A DNA stretch of 44,431 nucleotides. Source: Kiritimatiellia bacterium. Lineage in GTDB: Bacteria > Verrucomicrobiota > Kiritimatiellia > RFP12 > DVOR01. The first letter of the stretch is position 1, and every line of letters begins with the position of its first letter. The stretch is from assembly GCA_017558005.1 (NCBI GenBank), contig JAFYWN010000010.1, forward strand, positions 1 to 44,431, in the 5' to 3' direction. Below the pieces are notes generated by a model that saw only the letters and a program-made list of their open reading frames with translations, was not told the DNA's origin and did no database searches. Positions 33,287-42,235 of this stretch are shown here, piece after piece. The position numbers and the translations under genes were made by a program.

Positions 33287-33979
33287 TTAGGCGAGGAGCG
33301 CGAAGAAGCGGTCTTGATAGATTTCAAAAAGACCTTTATCACGCAGGAGTTTACCAAGCTGGGGGATGAGCGAGGGGTCTTTTTCTGCGGCGGCGAAGGC
33401 GTGTTCAATTTCAGAACGATCGTCGGGGCGCAACTGCTCTTTAAAGTTGTTTTTCGCACGCTTCTCAATGGCATCAAGCGCCTTTGGCACGGAGGCTTGC
33501 ACGAGCTTCATGAAGAGATGGAGCAGGCAGACGTCCCAAGGTTCGTCCACGCCTTGTACGAGGGCGGCATAGGGATTAGTGCTTTCGGTGTGGCGTGCGA
33601 GGGCTTGTTCGCGAATGAGTTCAATGGGTTCATTGACAATGGTTTCGCGATAGGTTTCACGGCGTAAGCGGTAGGAATAACGCAGAATGCGAATTCGGGA
33701 GGCGTGTTGCTTGAGGAACTCAAGGTATTTTTGTGCTTGTTGACCAAATCCTTCGAGTTCTTGCGTAAAAATGTCTTGCGGCAGGACGAGATGTGGTGGG
33801 AAGGTTTGGAGTTTCCCTTCGCGAATGCAGGTTTGATTAGGGTTATCCATCGGCTGTGCGATGAGTGTGTAGTCGATGGTTGTTTGATCAAACGGGTCCA
33901 AAATCCGCTTTGGCGCATGGAGAATCTCCGTGTGCCGGACGGCATAGACAAAATCATACTCGTTGGGTTTACGCTTCAT
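33287..33979 (-). CDS. Protein of unknown function
   Basis: A 230-residue soluble protein with no signal or membrane segment. It starts MKRKPNEYDFVYAVRHTEIL and has a basic helical middle (RIRILRYSYRLRRETYRE) and an all-helical C-terminus. I do not recognise it. It has no ribosome site, but a -10 element ends nine bases before the ATG, so its mRNA may be leaderless. It lies 32 bases after the DUF6057-like gene, which may also read into it. Confidence 0.65.
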   Translation of the reverse strand: MKRKPNEYDFVYAVRHTEILHAPKRILDPFDQTTIDYTLIAQPMDNPNQTCIREGKLQTFPPHLVLPQDIFTQELEGFGQQAQKYLEFLKQHASRIRILRYSYRLRRETYRETIVNEPIELIREQALARHTESTNPYAALVQGVDEPWDVCLLHLFMKLVQASVPKALDAIEKRAKNNFKEQLRPDDRSEIEHAFAAAEKDPSLIPQLGKLLRDKGLFEIYQDRFFALLA

Positions 33980-33988
33980 GTGGTGTAT

Positions 33989-33994
33989 AGTCTA
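33989..33994 (-). promoter_or_regulatory. -10 element implying a leaderless transcript (unknown gene)
   Basis: The minus strand reads TTGTGTTAGACTATAC, with TAGACT ending nine bases from the ATG. The same TTGTGYTARACTATWC pattern precedes the HAD gene at 36447. Confidence 0.45.
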
Positions 33995-34011
33995 ACACAA
34001 CTCTGGCCATC

Positions 34012-35826
34012 TTACTGTACAAAAGTGGCATAATACCAATAGGACTTTCCGAAACGCTTACGAAAGGCTTCAGCGGCGGGGTTAGCCGTTGGGGCTTCTT
34101 TTTGGAAAGCCTGAAAAGCTTCAAACATGCCTGGCGAGAAGAGGTCAACCGTTAAACGGGGCTGTTGTTCTGGAGGCAACGTAGCGGCGGCGGCGAGTAA
34201 ACCTTGTTGGAAGGCGCGTGGCAAGGGGCGCTGTTGCCAAACGCTGCAGATGACGTCAAAGTTCTCCGTTAGCGCGGTGGTGTCCTGTAAGAGGAGGGAA
34301 GAACACAAATAGAGCGCGACCATATCGCGGTTACCATTTTTCAAGACGGCATAACGATTATAGATGCCCTCTTCCAGCTTTTTACCGGCTTCAAATGTGG
34401 GCGATCCTTCATCTGCCACGAGCCGAAGATGCAGTTCGGCGATGCGCCACAATTCATGCGTTTTAGGAATGGGTGTACCCTGCGTATAGGAGAGGTATTC
34501 TGCCGCTTCTGCGCCACGGAAAGGGAGGCGGGCGAGCTGTTGTGCATAACGGCGCGCCAACGACATTTCGTTGCAAACGAGTGCCACCTTGGTGAGCAAG
34601 GCGTAGTCATCTGGTGTCCAACCGAGTTTAATGACGCTTTCATAACACCATCTGCGCGCCATTTGCACGATGCCGTAGTGATACAGCAACCAATATCCAT
34701 CCAAACTCATCGTGTCAATGGTGGTTGATTTGTGTGAGACTTTCCACGGCATATCAAAGAGCTTGTCTTCCAATTGCCCTGCACGCCACAACCCATGAAT
34801 GTAGTAGGCCGAGAGCATACGATGGCCGATAACTTGCGACTCGGGGAGTTGTAATGCCGCGCGTCCATCTCCAGTGCGCAGATTCCGTTCGCAGCGTAAA
34901 ATGCTATAAAGCGTATTCGGGTCGCGAATAAGACAGAGGGTAACAATTAAGCAGAGGGGCGTGGCGATGGCTACAAGTGCGCGTTTGAACGGACTTGCGG
35001 CGGCCAATCGTGCAGACCAGGCCGATTCGGTAAAGACGCTCTTGAGGGCTAAAAGGGTAAAGACATCCCACCATAACGCACCAGACTCAAAGAGAAACCA
35101 CGTTTGCGTCTTCAAGAGGTTCGGCCACGAGGGGTCTGCATAACAAAACCACTTCCACCCCATGACCGCCAAAAGCGCTATCGCAAGGCAGAGCGCCCGC
35201 GTAAGGTGGCTAATCTGCTTCAGAAGAATCGCGCCCACCAAACCCAAAAGGACCGAAATGCCTGTAATTGGATAGAGGAGCGCCGTCAAAATGCCCCACG
35301 CGCCATAACGTTTCACTGCGCCCAATGCAAAGAGACACGCCGCCCATTCCAGCAGATACGTTTGCATGAAGGCGGGCTCTTGGAAAATCCAAGCGCTAAA
35401 GCCGCAAAAGGTGAGTTGGAGAATGACCTGGATGCACGGCGCTACAGCTGCCCACCAATTCAAGCGACACCACTGGCGCCCAAGCAAGACCACTACGACT
35501 GAAAGCCCCAAAAAGGCAAACAATCCCAACCACGGCACTTGGAAAAGCGTTGCGAGAAGCGCGCCACACCATGCGAGTGTGCCACCAGGAACCGGACGTG
35601 TCGCCGCCTCCCAAAAGCCCGCCCAGTCTGCATAACACAGCGCGCGCCCACCGAGCTTCATGAGGAGCTCGGTCTGAAGGTGCGAAGCTAATAGGAGCGT
35701 GCCCAGCGTAACGCAGAAAGCAATGCGTTCCCACGGCAAGTTACGAAGTTGCTCCATGTAGCACTTAAGGGCAGATGGGGCAGGGGCCACAGGGTGCGGT
35801 TGGGCTTTTTTGGCGCGCGGTTTCAT
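34012..35826 (-). CDS. Large multi-pass membrane protein (DUF6057-like)
   Basis: A 604-residue protein: a basic proline-rich N-terminus, then about eight or nine hydrophobic segments between residues 35 and 310, then a soluble helical domain (about 320-604) that looks TPR-like. The pattern, with GDGRAALQLPESQV after the membrane part, resembles DUF6057 proteins, an uncharacterised family I associate mainly with Bacteroidetes. AAGGA precedes the ATG. It starts nine bases after the HAD gene, so it is co-transcribed with it. The function is unknown. Confidence 0.65.
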   Translation of the reverse strand: MKPRAKKAQPHPVAPAPSALKCYMEQLRNLPWERIAFCVTLGTLLLASHLQTELLMKLGGRALCYADWAGFWEAATRPVPGGTLAWCGALLATLFQVPWLGLFAFLGLSVVVVLLGRQWCRLNWWAAVAPCIQVILQLTFCGFSAWIFQEPAFMQTYLLEWAACLFALGAVKRYGAWGILTALLYPITGISVLLGLVGAILLKQISHLTRALCLAIALLAVMGWKWFCYADPSWPNLLKTQTWFLFESGALWWDVFTLLALKSVFTESAWSARLAAASPFKRALVAIATPLCLIVTLCLIRDPNTLYSILRCERNLRTGDGRAALQLPESQVIGHRMLSAYYIHGLWRAGQLEDKLFDMPWKVSHKSTTIDTMSLDGYWLLYHYGIVQMARRWCYESVIKLGWTPDDYALLTKVALVCNEMSLARRYAQQLARLPFRGAEAAEYLSYTQGTPIPKTHELWRIAELHLRLVADEGSPTFEAGKKLEEGIYNRYAVLKNGNRDMVALYLCSSLLLQDTTALTENFDVICSVWQQRPLPRAFQQGLLAAAATLPPEQQPRLTVDLFSPGMFEAFQAFQKEAPTANPAAEAFRKRFGKSYWYYATFVQ

Positions 35827-35835
35827 AAAAAATCC

Positions 35836-36447
35836 TTACACCATTTCGGCTAATGCTGCCTGCGCGCACGAAACCGTTGAGAATTGTGCTGCGTGCCATC
35901 CACAGTTTTTGGCGGCTTCAACATTGGGGAGCATATCATCAAAGAAGCAGAGTTGCTCGGCGGGCAAGTCTAAACGCGCCGCCATAAGCGCGTAAATGGC
36001 TGGATCAGGCTTTACGATGTGTTCCACGCCAGAGATCACTTCTGCATCGGCAAGTTGTCGAAACGCCGCCGCCGCACGATTAAACCACGGGATAAACGAG
36101 GTCGGCATATTGGTCAAAATACCAATTTTATAACCCGCCGCCTTCAATTCTTTTGCCCACTGTAAGGTCTCAGGATTTGGCACTGCCCACGAGTCATAGT
36201 CCATCTCAGCGAGCAAGTCCAGGGTCTTCCCATCGGGCACATTCCCCAAATCCTTACCAATGAGATGATAGAGTCCCTGCGGCGTGATGAAATCTGCGTC
36301 CAACATCCACCGATGCCGGCGCCACCCCGCCCAAATTTCCTCTCGGCTCCAACCCGTCACTGCGCGAGCCTTCGCCCAAAATGTATCATCATGCGCCGCC
36401 GAAATCACGCCGCCAAAATCGAAGACAATTCCCTTTATCTGTTTCAT
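35836..36447 (-). CDS. HAD-superfamily hydrolase
   Basis: A haloacid-dehalogenase-like phosphatase of about 203 residues. The start VFDFGGVIS carries the nucleophile aspartate (the second D is replaced by G, as in the YihX-like group). Motif II is ILTNMP, motif III is the lysine in HIVKPDPAIY, and motif IV is FFDDMLPNVEAA. It resembles sugar-phosphatase or epoxide-hydrolase N-terminal-like HADs; the substrate is open. I chose the ATG at 36447, since upstream codons are unlike HAD proteins. It leads a minus-strand trio with the DUF6057-like gene and the unknown gene. Confidence 0.88.
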   Translation of the reverse strand: MKQIKGIVFDFGGVISAAHDDTFWAKARAVTGWSREEIWAGWRRHRWMLDADFITPQGLYHLIGKDLGNVPDGKTLDLLAEMDYDSWAVPNPETLQWAKELKAAGYKIGILTNMPTSFIPWFNRAAAAFRQLADAEVISGVEHIVKPDPAIYALMAARLDLPAEQLCFFDDMLPNVEAAKNCGWHAAQFSTVSCAQAALAEMV

Positions 36448-36454
36448 AACGAAT

Positions 36455-36460
36455 AGTTTA
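36455..36460 (-). promoter_or_regulatory. -10 element implying a leaderless transcript (HAD gene)
   Basis: The minus strand reads TTGTGCTAAACTATTC, with TAAACT ending seven bases before the ATG and no ribosome binding site. Confidence 0.45.
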
Positions 36461-36752
36461 GCACAAATCCCCCTCAAACACACCTGAATGCACGGCCTGC
36501 ACGTTAGACGTCGGAGCGATGGTAAATGCAGTAATGTCACCTCTAAAAGCCGCGGATGCAGCGCTCGTGGGCTCTGCGTAGGCGCGTGAGCCCCGTGGGA
36601 AGTCTTCTTAAAAGGAAAGCTTACATTGCGATACTGGAAGAATGCTGTACCAATCGCACTGATATTGTTGCGCCTTTTTGCACCAAGGCTAATGCTTTTG
36701 AGAAGGACTGCTATCGAAGTTCCGCCAAAGAGTAGCGCAGGTTCGGAAAAGA
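36461..36752. other. Gene-free spacer
   Basis: No gene is seen between the HAD promoter and the tandem array. GGGCTC/GAGCCC (about 36579-36605) forms one GC-rich hairpin. Confidence 0.35.
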
Positions 36753-36891
36753 AGTAACTTCTATTGGGTCTTATAAGTAACTTACGCCGGGTCTTACAAG
36801 TAACTTACTTTGCGCTTGAATTTAACTTACTTTGTCTGATGAAAATAAGCGACTTTACTACCTGAAAATAACTTACTTTCCCAACCCTCTC
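36753..36891. repeat. Six-unit 23-bp tandem array (TAACTTACTTTG)
   Basis: TAACTTACTTTG-like cores start at 36755, 36778, 36801, 36823, 36846 and 36869, a period of 23 bp (one step of 22). Unit 5 is degenerate (TAAGCGACTTTA). The second half of each unit varies in pairs (GGGTCTTAYAAG in units 1-2, TGAAAA in 4-5). It is not a multiple of three, so it is not coding. It looks like an iteron or operator array upstream of the small membrane protein gene. Confidence 0.75.
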
Positions 36892-36979
36892 TGCCGAGGT
36901 TACTTCGGACAGCTTGCCCTAAAAGAGGACGAAAGCTTTGTTAATGGGTAGAAGGTGGGACGCAGGGGCGGTGATGTGT

Positions 36980-36985
36980 TATACT
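36980..36985 (+). promoter_or_regulatory. Extended -10 promoter of the small membrane protein gene
   Basis: TGTGTTATACTTAAG: TGn plus TATACT, 51 bases before the ATG at 37036. It lies about 90 bp after the tandem array. Confidence 0.5.
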
Positions 36986-37035
36986 TAAGCCATAAAAGTG
37001 ATTGAGAACACGCATGAAAGCGAGTGAAGAGAGTT

Positions 37036-37734
37036 ATGTCAGAGATGGAAAAGCATGCTGAAGGACCTGTGGTAACAACGCAGATTAATCGTGAGTATGC
37101 ATTGCGGTTTTTAGGTGTAGCGGCATTGTTTATCGGGCTGTCGGGATGGTTTTTGTATGACGGCAAAATCGGTTATCCCGCGCAAAATGAGGCGGTGGTG
37201 CCCGTGACGACAGCGTTGGCGCAACGAGATTTGACGGCAACCGATTGGATGAACACCGCGAAGACGGGCACGGCACCGCTGGTGGAGGCATTTAGGGCGG
37301 CAAACTTGCAGGTGCCTTCAAAGTATAGCGACACCTTTAATTCATGGATTCGTGCAGGCGACCCGCGCGCGATGGAGGTCGCGGCGGCCCAAGCCGTGTT
37401 GCAGAAGCCAGTGTATAGTGCGGAGGATATCCATGCGCAGTTTGTGAGCGCGGGGATTGGACTCTTGGCGGCATTTGGGTTATTGGGCTTACTTGGGGTG
37501 CGCTTCTTGACGCGGTTTACCTTGGACGAGACGGCCTTAACGGTTTCCTTCGGCCAGCAGTCGCGCCAGTACCTGCTCGCAGAGTTGCAGACGTTAGACA
37601 CGCGTCAATGGGAGAAGCGCGGCATTTTGAAGGCGGTGTTTGCCACGGGTTCGGTCACCTTAGATGCATGGCATCATACGGGGGTGCGTGATATTGTGGC
37701 GAAATTGCAAGCGCTTCAGGCTACACAATCTTAA
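37036..37734 (+). CDS. Two-transmembrane protein of unknown function
   Basis: About 232 residues with two hydrophobic segments (about residues 24-42, FLGVAALFIGLSGWFLY, and about 135-155, GIGLLAAFGLLGLLGV). Between them is a ~90-residue domain likely outside the membrane, and a ~65-residue cytoplasmic tail (TLDETALTVSFGQQSRQYLLAELQTLDT) reminds of PH-like or YdbT-type domains. The start could be 37036 or 37042; a GAGAG lies just upstream. It has its own promoter and terminator. No family name is secure. Confidence 0.7.
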   Translation: MSEMEKHAEGPVVTTQINREYALRFLGVAALFIGLSGWFLYDGKIGYPAQNEAVVPVTTALAQRDLTATDWMNTAKTGTAPLVEAFRAANLQVPSKYSDTFNSWIRAGDPRAMEVAAAQAVLQKPVYSAEDIHAQFVSAGIGLLAAFGLLGLLGVRFLTRFTLDETALTVSFGQQSRQYLLAELQTLDTRQWEKRGILKAVFATGSVTLDAWHHTGVRDIVAKLQALQATQS

Positions 37735-37755
37735 GTGACACACCTTGTTTTTCGG

Positions 37756-37787
37756 GAGCTACGGCGGTTGCCGTGGCTCTTTTTTTG
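37756..37787 (+). terminator. Terminator of the two-transmembrane protein gene
   Basis: GAGC-t-ACGGC-ggtt-GCCGT-g-GCTC followed by eight T. Confidence 0.88.
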
Positions 37788-37822
37788 TTAAACTTTCTCT
37801 TGTATAGGGAAAGGAGTTGGGT

Positions 37823-39229
37823 ATGTTCAAGATCTCATTCCACGGCGCAGCGCAGACAACCACCGGGTCAATGCATTTGATTGAGGTGAATGGACTGCGA
37901 ATTTTGTTGGATTGCGGCTTGTATCAAGGTCATCGTAAGGAGGCCTTTGAGCGCAATCGTCAATTGGGCATTGACGCCACATCAATTGACTGTGTATTGC
38001 TTTCCCACGCACATATCGACCATAGTGGCAACTTGCCCTCCTTGATTCGCGCAGGCTATCGTGGCCCCATTTACACCACAGAAGCCACGCGAGACCTCTG
38101 CAATCCCATGCTTCATGACTGCGCTTACATCAATGCTCACGATGTGGAAATTGTGAACCGTCGCCGTAAGCTTGAAGGTAAAAAACTCTTTGAGCCGCTC
38201 TATAGCGATGCCGATGTGACGCAAACCCTCTCGCAGATGCAGGGCATCCCTTACAAACGTGCGATTGACTTGGGGAAGGGTGTCGGCGCGGTCTTTCACA
38301 ATGCAGGACACATTTTGGGCTCGGCACTCGTTGAGATTTTGGCGATGCAGCCCAATGGCACCCCGCGCCGTCTGCTCTTCTCTGGCGACCTTGGCCAACC
38401 TGGCCAACCCATCATTCCGCCGCCAGACATTCCGAAGAGCCCCGACGTCTTGATGGTGGAATCCACCTATGCCGACCGCGTGCACCCGCCACGCATCAAT
38501 ATCTCGGCGCGTCTGCGCGATTACATCTTAGACATTGTCCAACAAAAATCTAAGTTAATCATCCCCGCCTTCAGTGTGGGCCGCACCCAACAGATTCTCT
38601 TCTTCCTCAATGAGTTGCTACGCGAGGGGAAGATTCCGCAGGTGCCCATCTACGTGGATTCGCCCCTTTCGCTAAAGGCCACCCAAATCTATGCCAAGCA
38701 TAAGAGCTGCTATGGCGAAAATGCGAGCGAATTGTTGCGTCGCGGCATCGAGCTCTTCCGCATGCCTGGCTTAGAGTTTCTCTCCACGGCCGAACAGTCC
38801 AAGGCGCTCAATAAGGCACAGGGCCCGATGATTATCATCGCCGCCAGCGGCATGTGTGAAGGCGGCCGCATCCTGCATCATTTGCAGAACAACGTCTCAG
38901 ACCCGCGCAATATCATCCTTATCGTGGGCTATCAGGCAGAAGGCACGCTCGGTCGTCGCATTGTGGAATTGACCTCTCCGCTCAAGATTCTCGGCGAGGA
39001 ATTTGAACTCAATGCCCGCGTCCACACCATTAATGCCCTCTCTGCCCACGCCGACCGGGATGCCCTCCGCGAATGGGTCCGCGCCATCAATCCTGAGAAG
39101 AAGGTGAAACACGTCTTCGCCGTACACGGAGAACTTGAGAAGGTTACCGAAATGTGTAAGATTCTCAAGGAAGAGGGCTACCAAAATCCCATCGCTCCCG
39201 CGCCAGGCTCGGTTTATAAAGGACTTTAA
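37823..39229 (+). CDS. Metallo-beta-lactamase/beta-CASP ribonuclease (CPSF73-like)
   Basis: 468 residues from the ATG at 37823, which has GGAG six bases upstream. The MBL core has the zinc motif SHAHIDHSG (HxHxDH at 62-67), FHNAGHILGSA and the metal aspartate in SGDLGQPG. The inserted beta-CASP domain (about 200-370) includes AFSVGRTQ and ASGMCEGGRILHHL. The C-terminal RMMBL motif has SAHADR and VFAVHGELEKV. Such proteins cut or trim RNA. It is closer to the CPSF73/YSH1-like bacterial group than to RNase J. The substrate is unknown. Confidence 0.9.
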   Translation: MFKISFHGAAQTTTGSMHLIEVNGLRILLDCGLYQGHRKEAFERNRQLGIDATSIDCVLLSHAHIDHSGNLPSLIRAGYRGPIYTTEATRDLCNPMLHDCAYINAHDVEIVNRRRKLEGKKLFEPLYSDADVTQTLSQMQGIPYKRAIDLGKGVGAVFHNAGHILGSALVEILAMQPNGTPRRLLFSGDLGQPGQPIIPPPDIPKSPDVLMVESTYADRVHPPRINISARLRDYILDIVQQKSKLIIPAFSVGRTQQILFFLNELLREGKIPQVPIYVDSPLSLKATQIYAKHKSCYGENASELLRRGIELFRMPGLEFLSTAEQSKALNKAQGPMIIIAASGMCEGGRILHHLQNNVSDPRNIILIVGYQAEGTLGRRIVELTSPLKILGEEFELNARVHTINALSAHADRDALREWVRAINPEKKVKHVFAVHGELEKVTEMCKILKEEGYQNPIAPAPGSVYKGL

Positions 39230-39297
39230 TGTTTGTTCCTCTGTTCGTCTATCGCGGGCAGAGGACTCCCGATCGCTTTACCTAAAGGACAACGCCA

Positions 39298-40548
39298 ATG
39301 CCAATGTCACAACGTATTTTTGGTGAGTTACATCAACAACTTCATGCGATTGAATCTCCCTTTCTGCGCTATGCGATTTTGATTTCATTTGTTATCTGCA
39401 TGGCCGTGGGAAGCTATTGCTTAGCGCGTTTGCTCTTTTTACCCATTCAGCGTCGCACAAAGCAACTTCGCGAGAAGTTTCCCATTCTGGATATCGTCAT
39501 CGGCTCGGCACTCCTGCCGCGTGTGCTTTTGATTGTGCCGTTGTTGACCGTTGGGTTTATGGTCCGTGGGCTCTTCTGCCAAGGGCGGTTTACGGCGATT
39601 CTAAATGCGCTCACGCATGCGAGCTTTATCTTTTTGTGTTCGTATGTGTTTGCGGCATTGATGAACGTGCTCTACCAGATTAATAACTGGCGCCAACACG
39701 TTACAGCCTCCCCCCAAAAGGGTATCTTTCAAGTGCTGTCATTGGTGGGATACATCTTTGCAGGGATTGGCATTGTGGCCACCTTCTTGGGACGCGACCC
39801 GACCTATGTGCTTTCGGGCTTGACAGCGCTCTCTGCGGTGTTGATGTTAATCTTTAAAGATTCCATTCTGGGCTTTACGGCTGGTGTTACCCTTGCAGGA
39901 AATGGCATGGTGAAGATTGGGGACTGGATTACGGTGCCTGGCACAGAGGCCGATGGTGACGTGGTGGATATCGCCTTGACCACAGTGCGTGTGCAGAATT
40001 TTGATAAGACGATCACCACCATCCCGGCCTATGACCTCGTGGCCAAACCGTTTACGAACTGGCGAGGGATGGTTGAGGCTGGCGGTCGCCGAATCAAACG
40101 TTCGATTTTGATTGACTTGGACTCGGTCTCCTTTGCCGATGAGGCGACCTTGGCGCGCTGGAAGAAGATCGACCTCTTAAAGGACTACCTTGCGCAGAAG
40201 GAGCGCGAACTGACGGAAGCCAATAGCGCCCGTCCCACTGCGAAGGAGTCCATGGCCAATGCGCGCCACCTCACGAATATTGGCACCTTCCGCGCCTACT
40301 GCATTGCGTACCTGCGCAATCACCCACGAATTCATACTAAGATGACACTCCTGGTGCGTCAGCTCACCCCCACCGAACGAGGCATTCCGTTGGAAATTTA
40401 TTGCTTTACGAATACCACCGCGTGGGAGGATTACGAATCAATTCAGAGTGATATCTTTGATCACCTCTTCGCTATTCTGCCTGAATTTGGCCTAATGCCC
40501 TTCCAGGTCACCTCGGCGGGCGCGTTGCGTAGCATGCGTAATGCTTAA
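39298..40548 (+). CDS. YbdG-like small-conductance mechanosensitive channel
   Basis: A 416-residue MscS-family channel. It has about five membrane segments in residues 20-200, the pore-lining helix and beta domain (LIFKDSILGFTAGVTLAGNGMVKIGDWITVPG), then ADGDVVDIALTTVRVQNFDKTITTIPAYDLVAKPFTNWRGM and GGRRIKRSILID. These stretches are typical of E. coli YbdG, also in length. It would release solutes on mild hypo-osmotic shock. AAGGACAACGCCA precedes the ATG; a second ATG lies two codons on. Confidence 0.92.
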   Translation: MPMSQRIFGELHQQLHAIESPFLRYAILISFVICMAVGSYCLARLLFLPIQRRTKQLREKFPILDIVIGSALLPRVLLIVPLLTVGFMVRGLFCQGRFTAILNALTHASFIFLCSYVFAALMNVLYQINNWRQHVTASPQKGIFQVLSLVGYIFAGIGIVATFLGRDPTYVLSGLTALSAVLMLIFKDSILGFTAGVTLAGNGMVKIGDWITVPGTEADGDVVDIALTTVRVQNFDKTITTIPAYDLVAKPFTNWRGMVEAGGRRIKRSILIDLDSVSFADEATLARWKKIDLLKDYLAQKERELTEANSARPTAKESMANARHLTNIGTFRAYCIAYLRNHPRIHTKMTLLVRQLTPTERGIPLEIYCFTNTTAWEDYESIQSDIFDHLFAILPEFGLMPFQVTSAGALRSMRNA

Positions 40549-40599
40549 AGACGCTACCTCCCTGTTTGCACTTTAAAATCATAATTGGAGTTATTACCG

Positions 40600-42234
40600 A
40601 TGTTGAACCTAACGAAAAAATGGGCCCTGCTGTTGGGCTTCGCCACCTGTCTCGCCCTGCCTTTAACGGCTGTGATTCCCCTGCCACAAGAGCTTCAAGT
40701 GCTGGAGACTCCACCCTTCGTGATGACGGAAGAAACCTCGCTCGTCACTGATTCCGCTTTTCGTGCCGAGGCAGAGATTGCGGCAGAGGAGTTGCGGCGC
40801 AGCACGGGCTTTGCATTGCCAATCTCTGATGCGGGTGCGGAAATTACACTTCCTGCTATTTTCTTCCAGAAGGATACCGCCATTGAGGGGAGCGAAGCCT
40901 ACGCACTTGAAGTGCGCTCACAGCAGGTGGTGATTCGCGCCGCCACCCCTGCCGGCGCCTTTTATGGTTACCAAACCTTCCGTCAATTGTTGCCCCCGCA
41001 GGTGTATTCGCGCACGAAGCGTCCGGGTGTAAAATGGGTCGCCCCTGCGTGCACTGTGAAGGATGCACCGCGTTTACAGTGGCGTGGTCTCATGGTGGAT
41101 GATTGCCGTCACTTCCTCGGCGGTGCGGCCATCCGCGAGATGATTGATGCCATGGCAGCCTACAAACTCAATACCTTGCACTGGCACCTCACTGATGACC
41201 AGGGTTGGCGCATTGAGATTAAGGCCTATCCCGAACTGACAGCTAAGGGTGCTACGCGTGACAATTCTGCCCTGCCGCGTGACCGTTGGCGTCCGGACGG
41301 CAAGTCTTATGGTCCCTATTTCTACACACAGGAAGAAATCCACGATATTGTCGCCTATGCTGCTGCGCGTCACATTACGATTGTGCCCGAAATCGAAATG
41401 CCAGGCCACGCGCTTTGCTTGCTCACGGCCTTCCCTGAACTCTCCTGCACGGGTGGCCCCTTCAAGCCACGTTGGATGTGGGGCGTGGAACCCGACATTC
41501 TCTGCGCAGGCAATGATGCCGTCTTCCCCTTCATGGAAAAGATTTTGGATGAAGTGATGGCGCTCTTCCCCTCAAAATACATCCATTGCGGTGGTGACGA
41601 GGCGCCGAAAGATCGTTGGAATGTTTGCCCGAAGTGTCAGGCACGCATTCAGGAAAAGGGCCTGCGCAATAGCCACCATTTGCAGACCTGGTTTATCCAA
41701 CACTTCGCCGACTATCTCGAATCCAAAGGTCGCCACTTGATTGGGTGGGATGAGATTTTGGAAGGTGGCCTGCCGAAGGGTGCCGCAGTGATGAGTTGGC
41801 GTGGGAAGCAGGGCGGCATTCGTGCCGCAGCGATGGGGCACAACGTTGTGATGGCGCCCAATGACTATGCCTATCTCGATTATGGTCAGGGCCTCACTTA
41901 CGCACAGGATCCCTATGAATACAATGGCTACTGCATTACCGTGGCGAAGACCTATAGCATTGACCCCACCGCAGGCATCCCCGAACACATGCAGCGCCAC
42001 GTGATTGGTCTGCAGGGTAATCTTTGGAGCGAATACATCTGGGATGGCGCGGACCAACAGTGGAAGGCGTGGCCCCGCGCCGCCGCCCTCTCCGAAGCGG
42101 GCTGGACGGCACAGGAGAAGCGTTCGTGGGAAGATTTTGCCAAGCGTATCCCTGGCGCTGTGACGCGTCTGCGCTTCTTGGGCATTAATTGCGCCCCCTT
42201 GCCCTCGCCATTGGAGCCCGTGGAGACTAAGTAA
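40600..42234 (+). CDS. Secreted GH20 beta-N-acetylhexosaminidase
   Basis: A 544-residue glycoside hydrolase of family 20 that removes terminal GlcNAc or GalNAc from glycans, chitin fragments or peptidoglycan. It has a signal peptide (cut near residue 24), an N-terminal GH20b domain (about 25-150) and a catalytic barrel. The barrel has LHWHLTDDQGWRIEIK and the catalytic Asp-Glu pair D333-E334 in HCGGDEAPKDRW, where the aspartate positions the substrate N-acetyl group. I chose the ATG at 40600 after GGAG. It may be lost to the periplasm or outside to feed on host mucin (inference). comM starts one base after its stop. Confidence 0.95.
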   Translation: MLNLTKKWALLLGFATCLALPLTAVIPLPQELQVLETPPFVMTEETSLVTDSAFRAEAEIAAEELRRSTGFALPISDAGAEITLPAIFFQKDTAIEGSEAYALEVRSQQVVIRAATPAGAFYGYQTFRQLLPPQVYSRTKRPGVKWVAPACTVKDAPRLQWRGLMVDDCRHFLGGAAIREMIDAMAAYKLNTLHWHLTDDQGWRIEIKAYPELTAKGATRDNSALPRDRWRPDGKSYGPYFYTQEEIHDIVAYAAARHITIVPEIEMPGHALCLLTAFPELSCTGGPFKPRWMWGVEPDILCAGNDAVFPFMEKILDEVMALFPSKYIHCGGDEAPKDRWNVCPKCQARIQEKGLRNSHHLQTWFIQHFADYLESKGRHLIGWDEILEGGLPKGAAVMSWRGKQGGIRAAAMGHNVVMAPNDYAYLDYGQGLTYAQDPYEYNGYCITVAKTYSIDPTAGIPEHMQRHVIGLQGNLWSEYIWDGADQQWKAWPRAAALSEAGWTAQEKRSWEDFAKRIPGAVTRLRFLGINCAPLPSPLEPVETK

Positions 42235-42235
42235 G

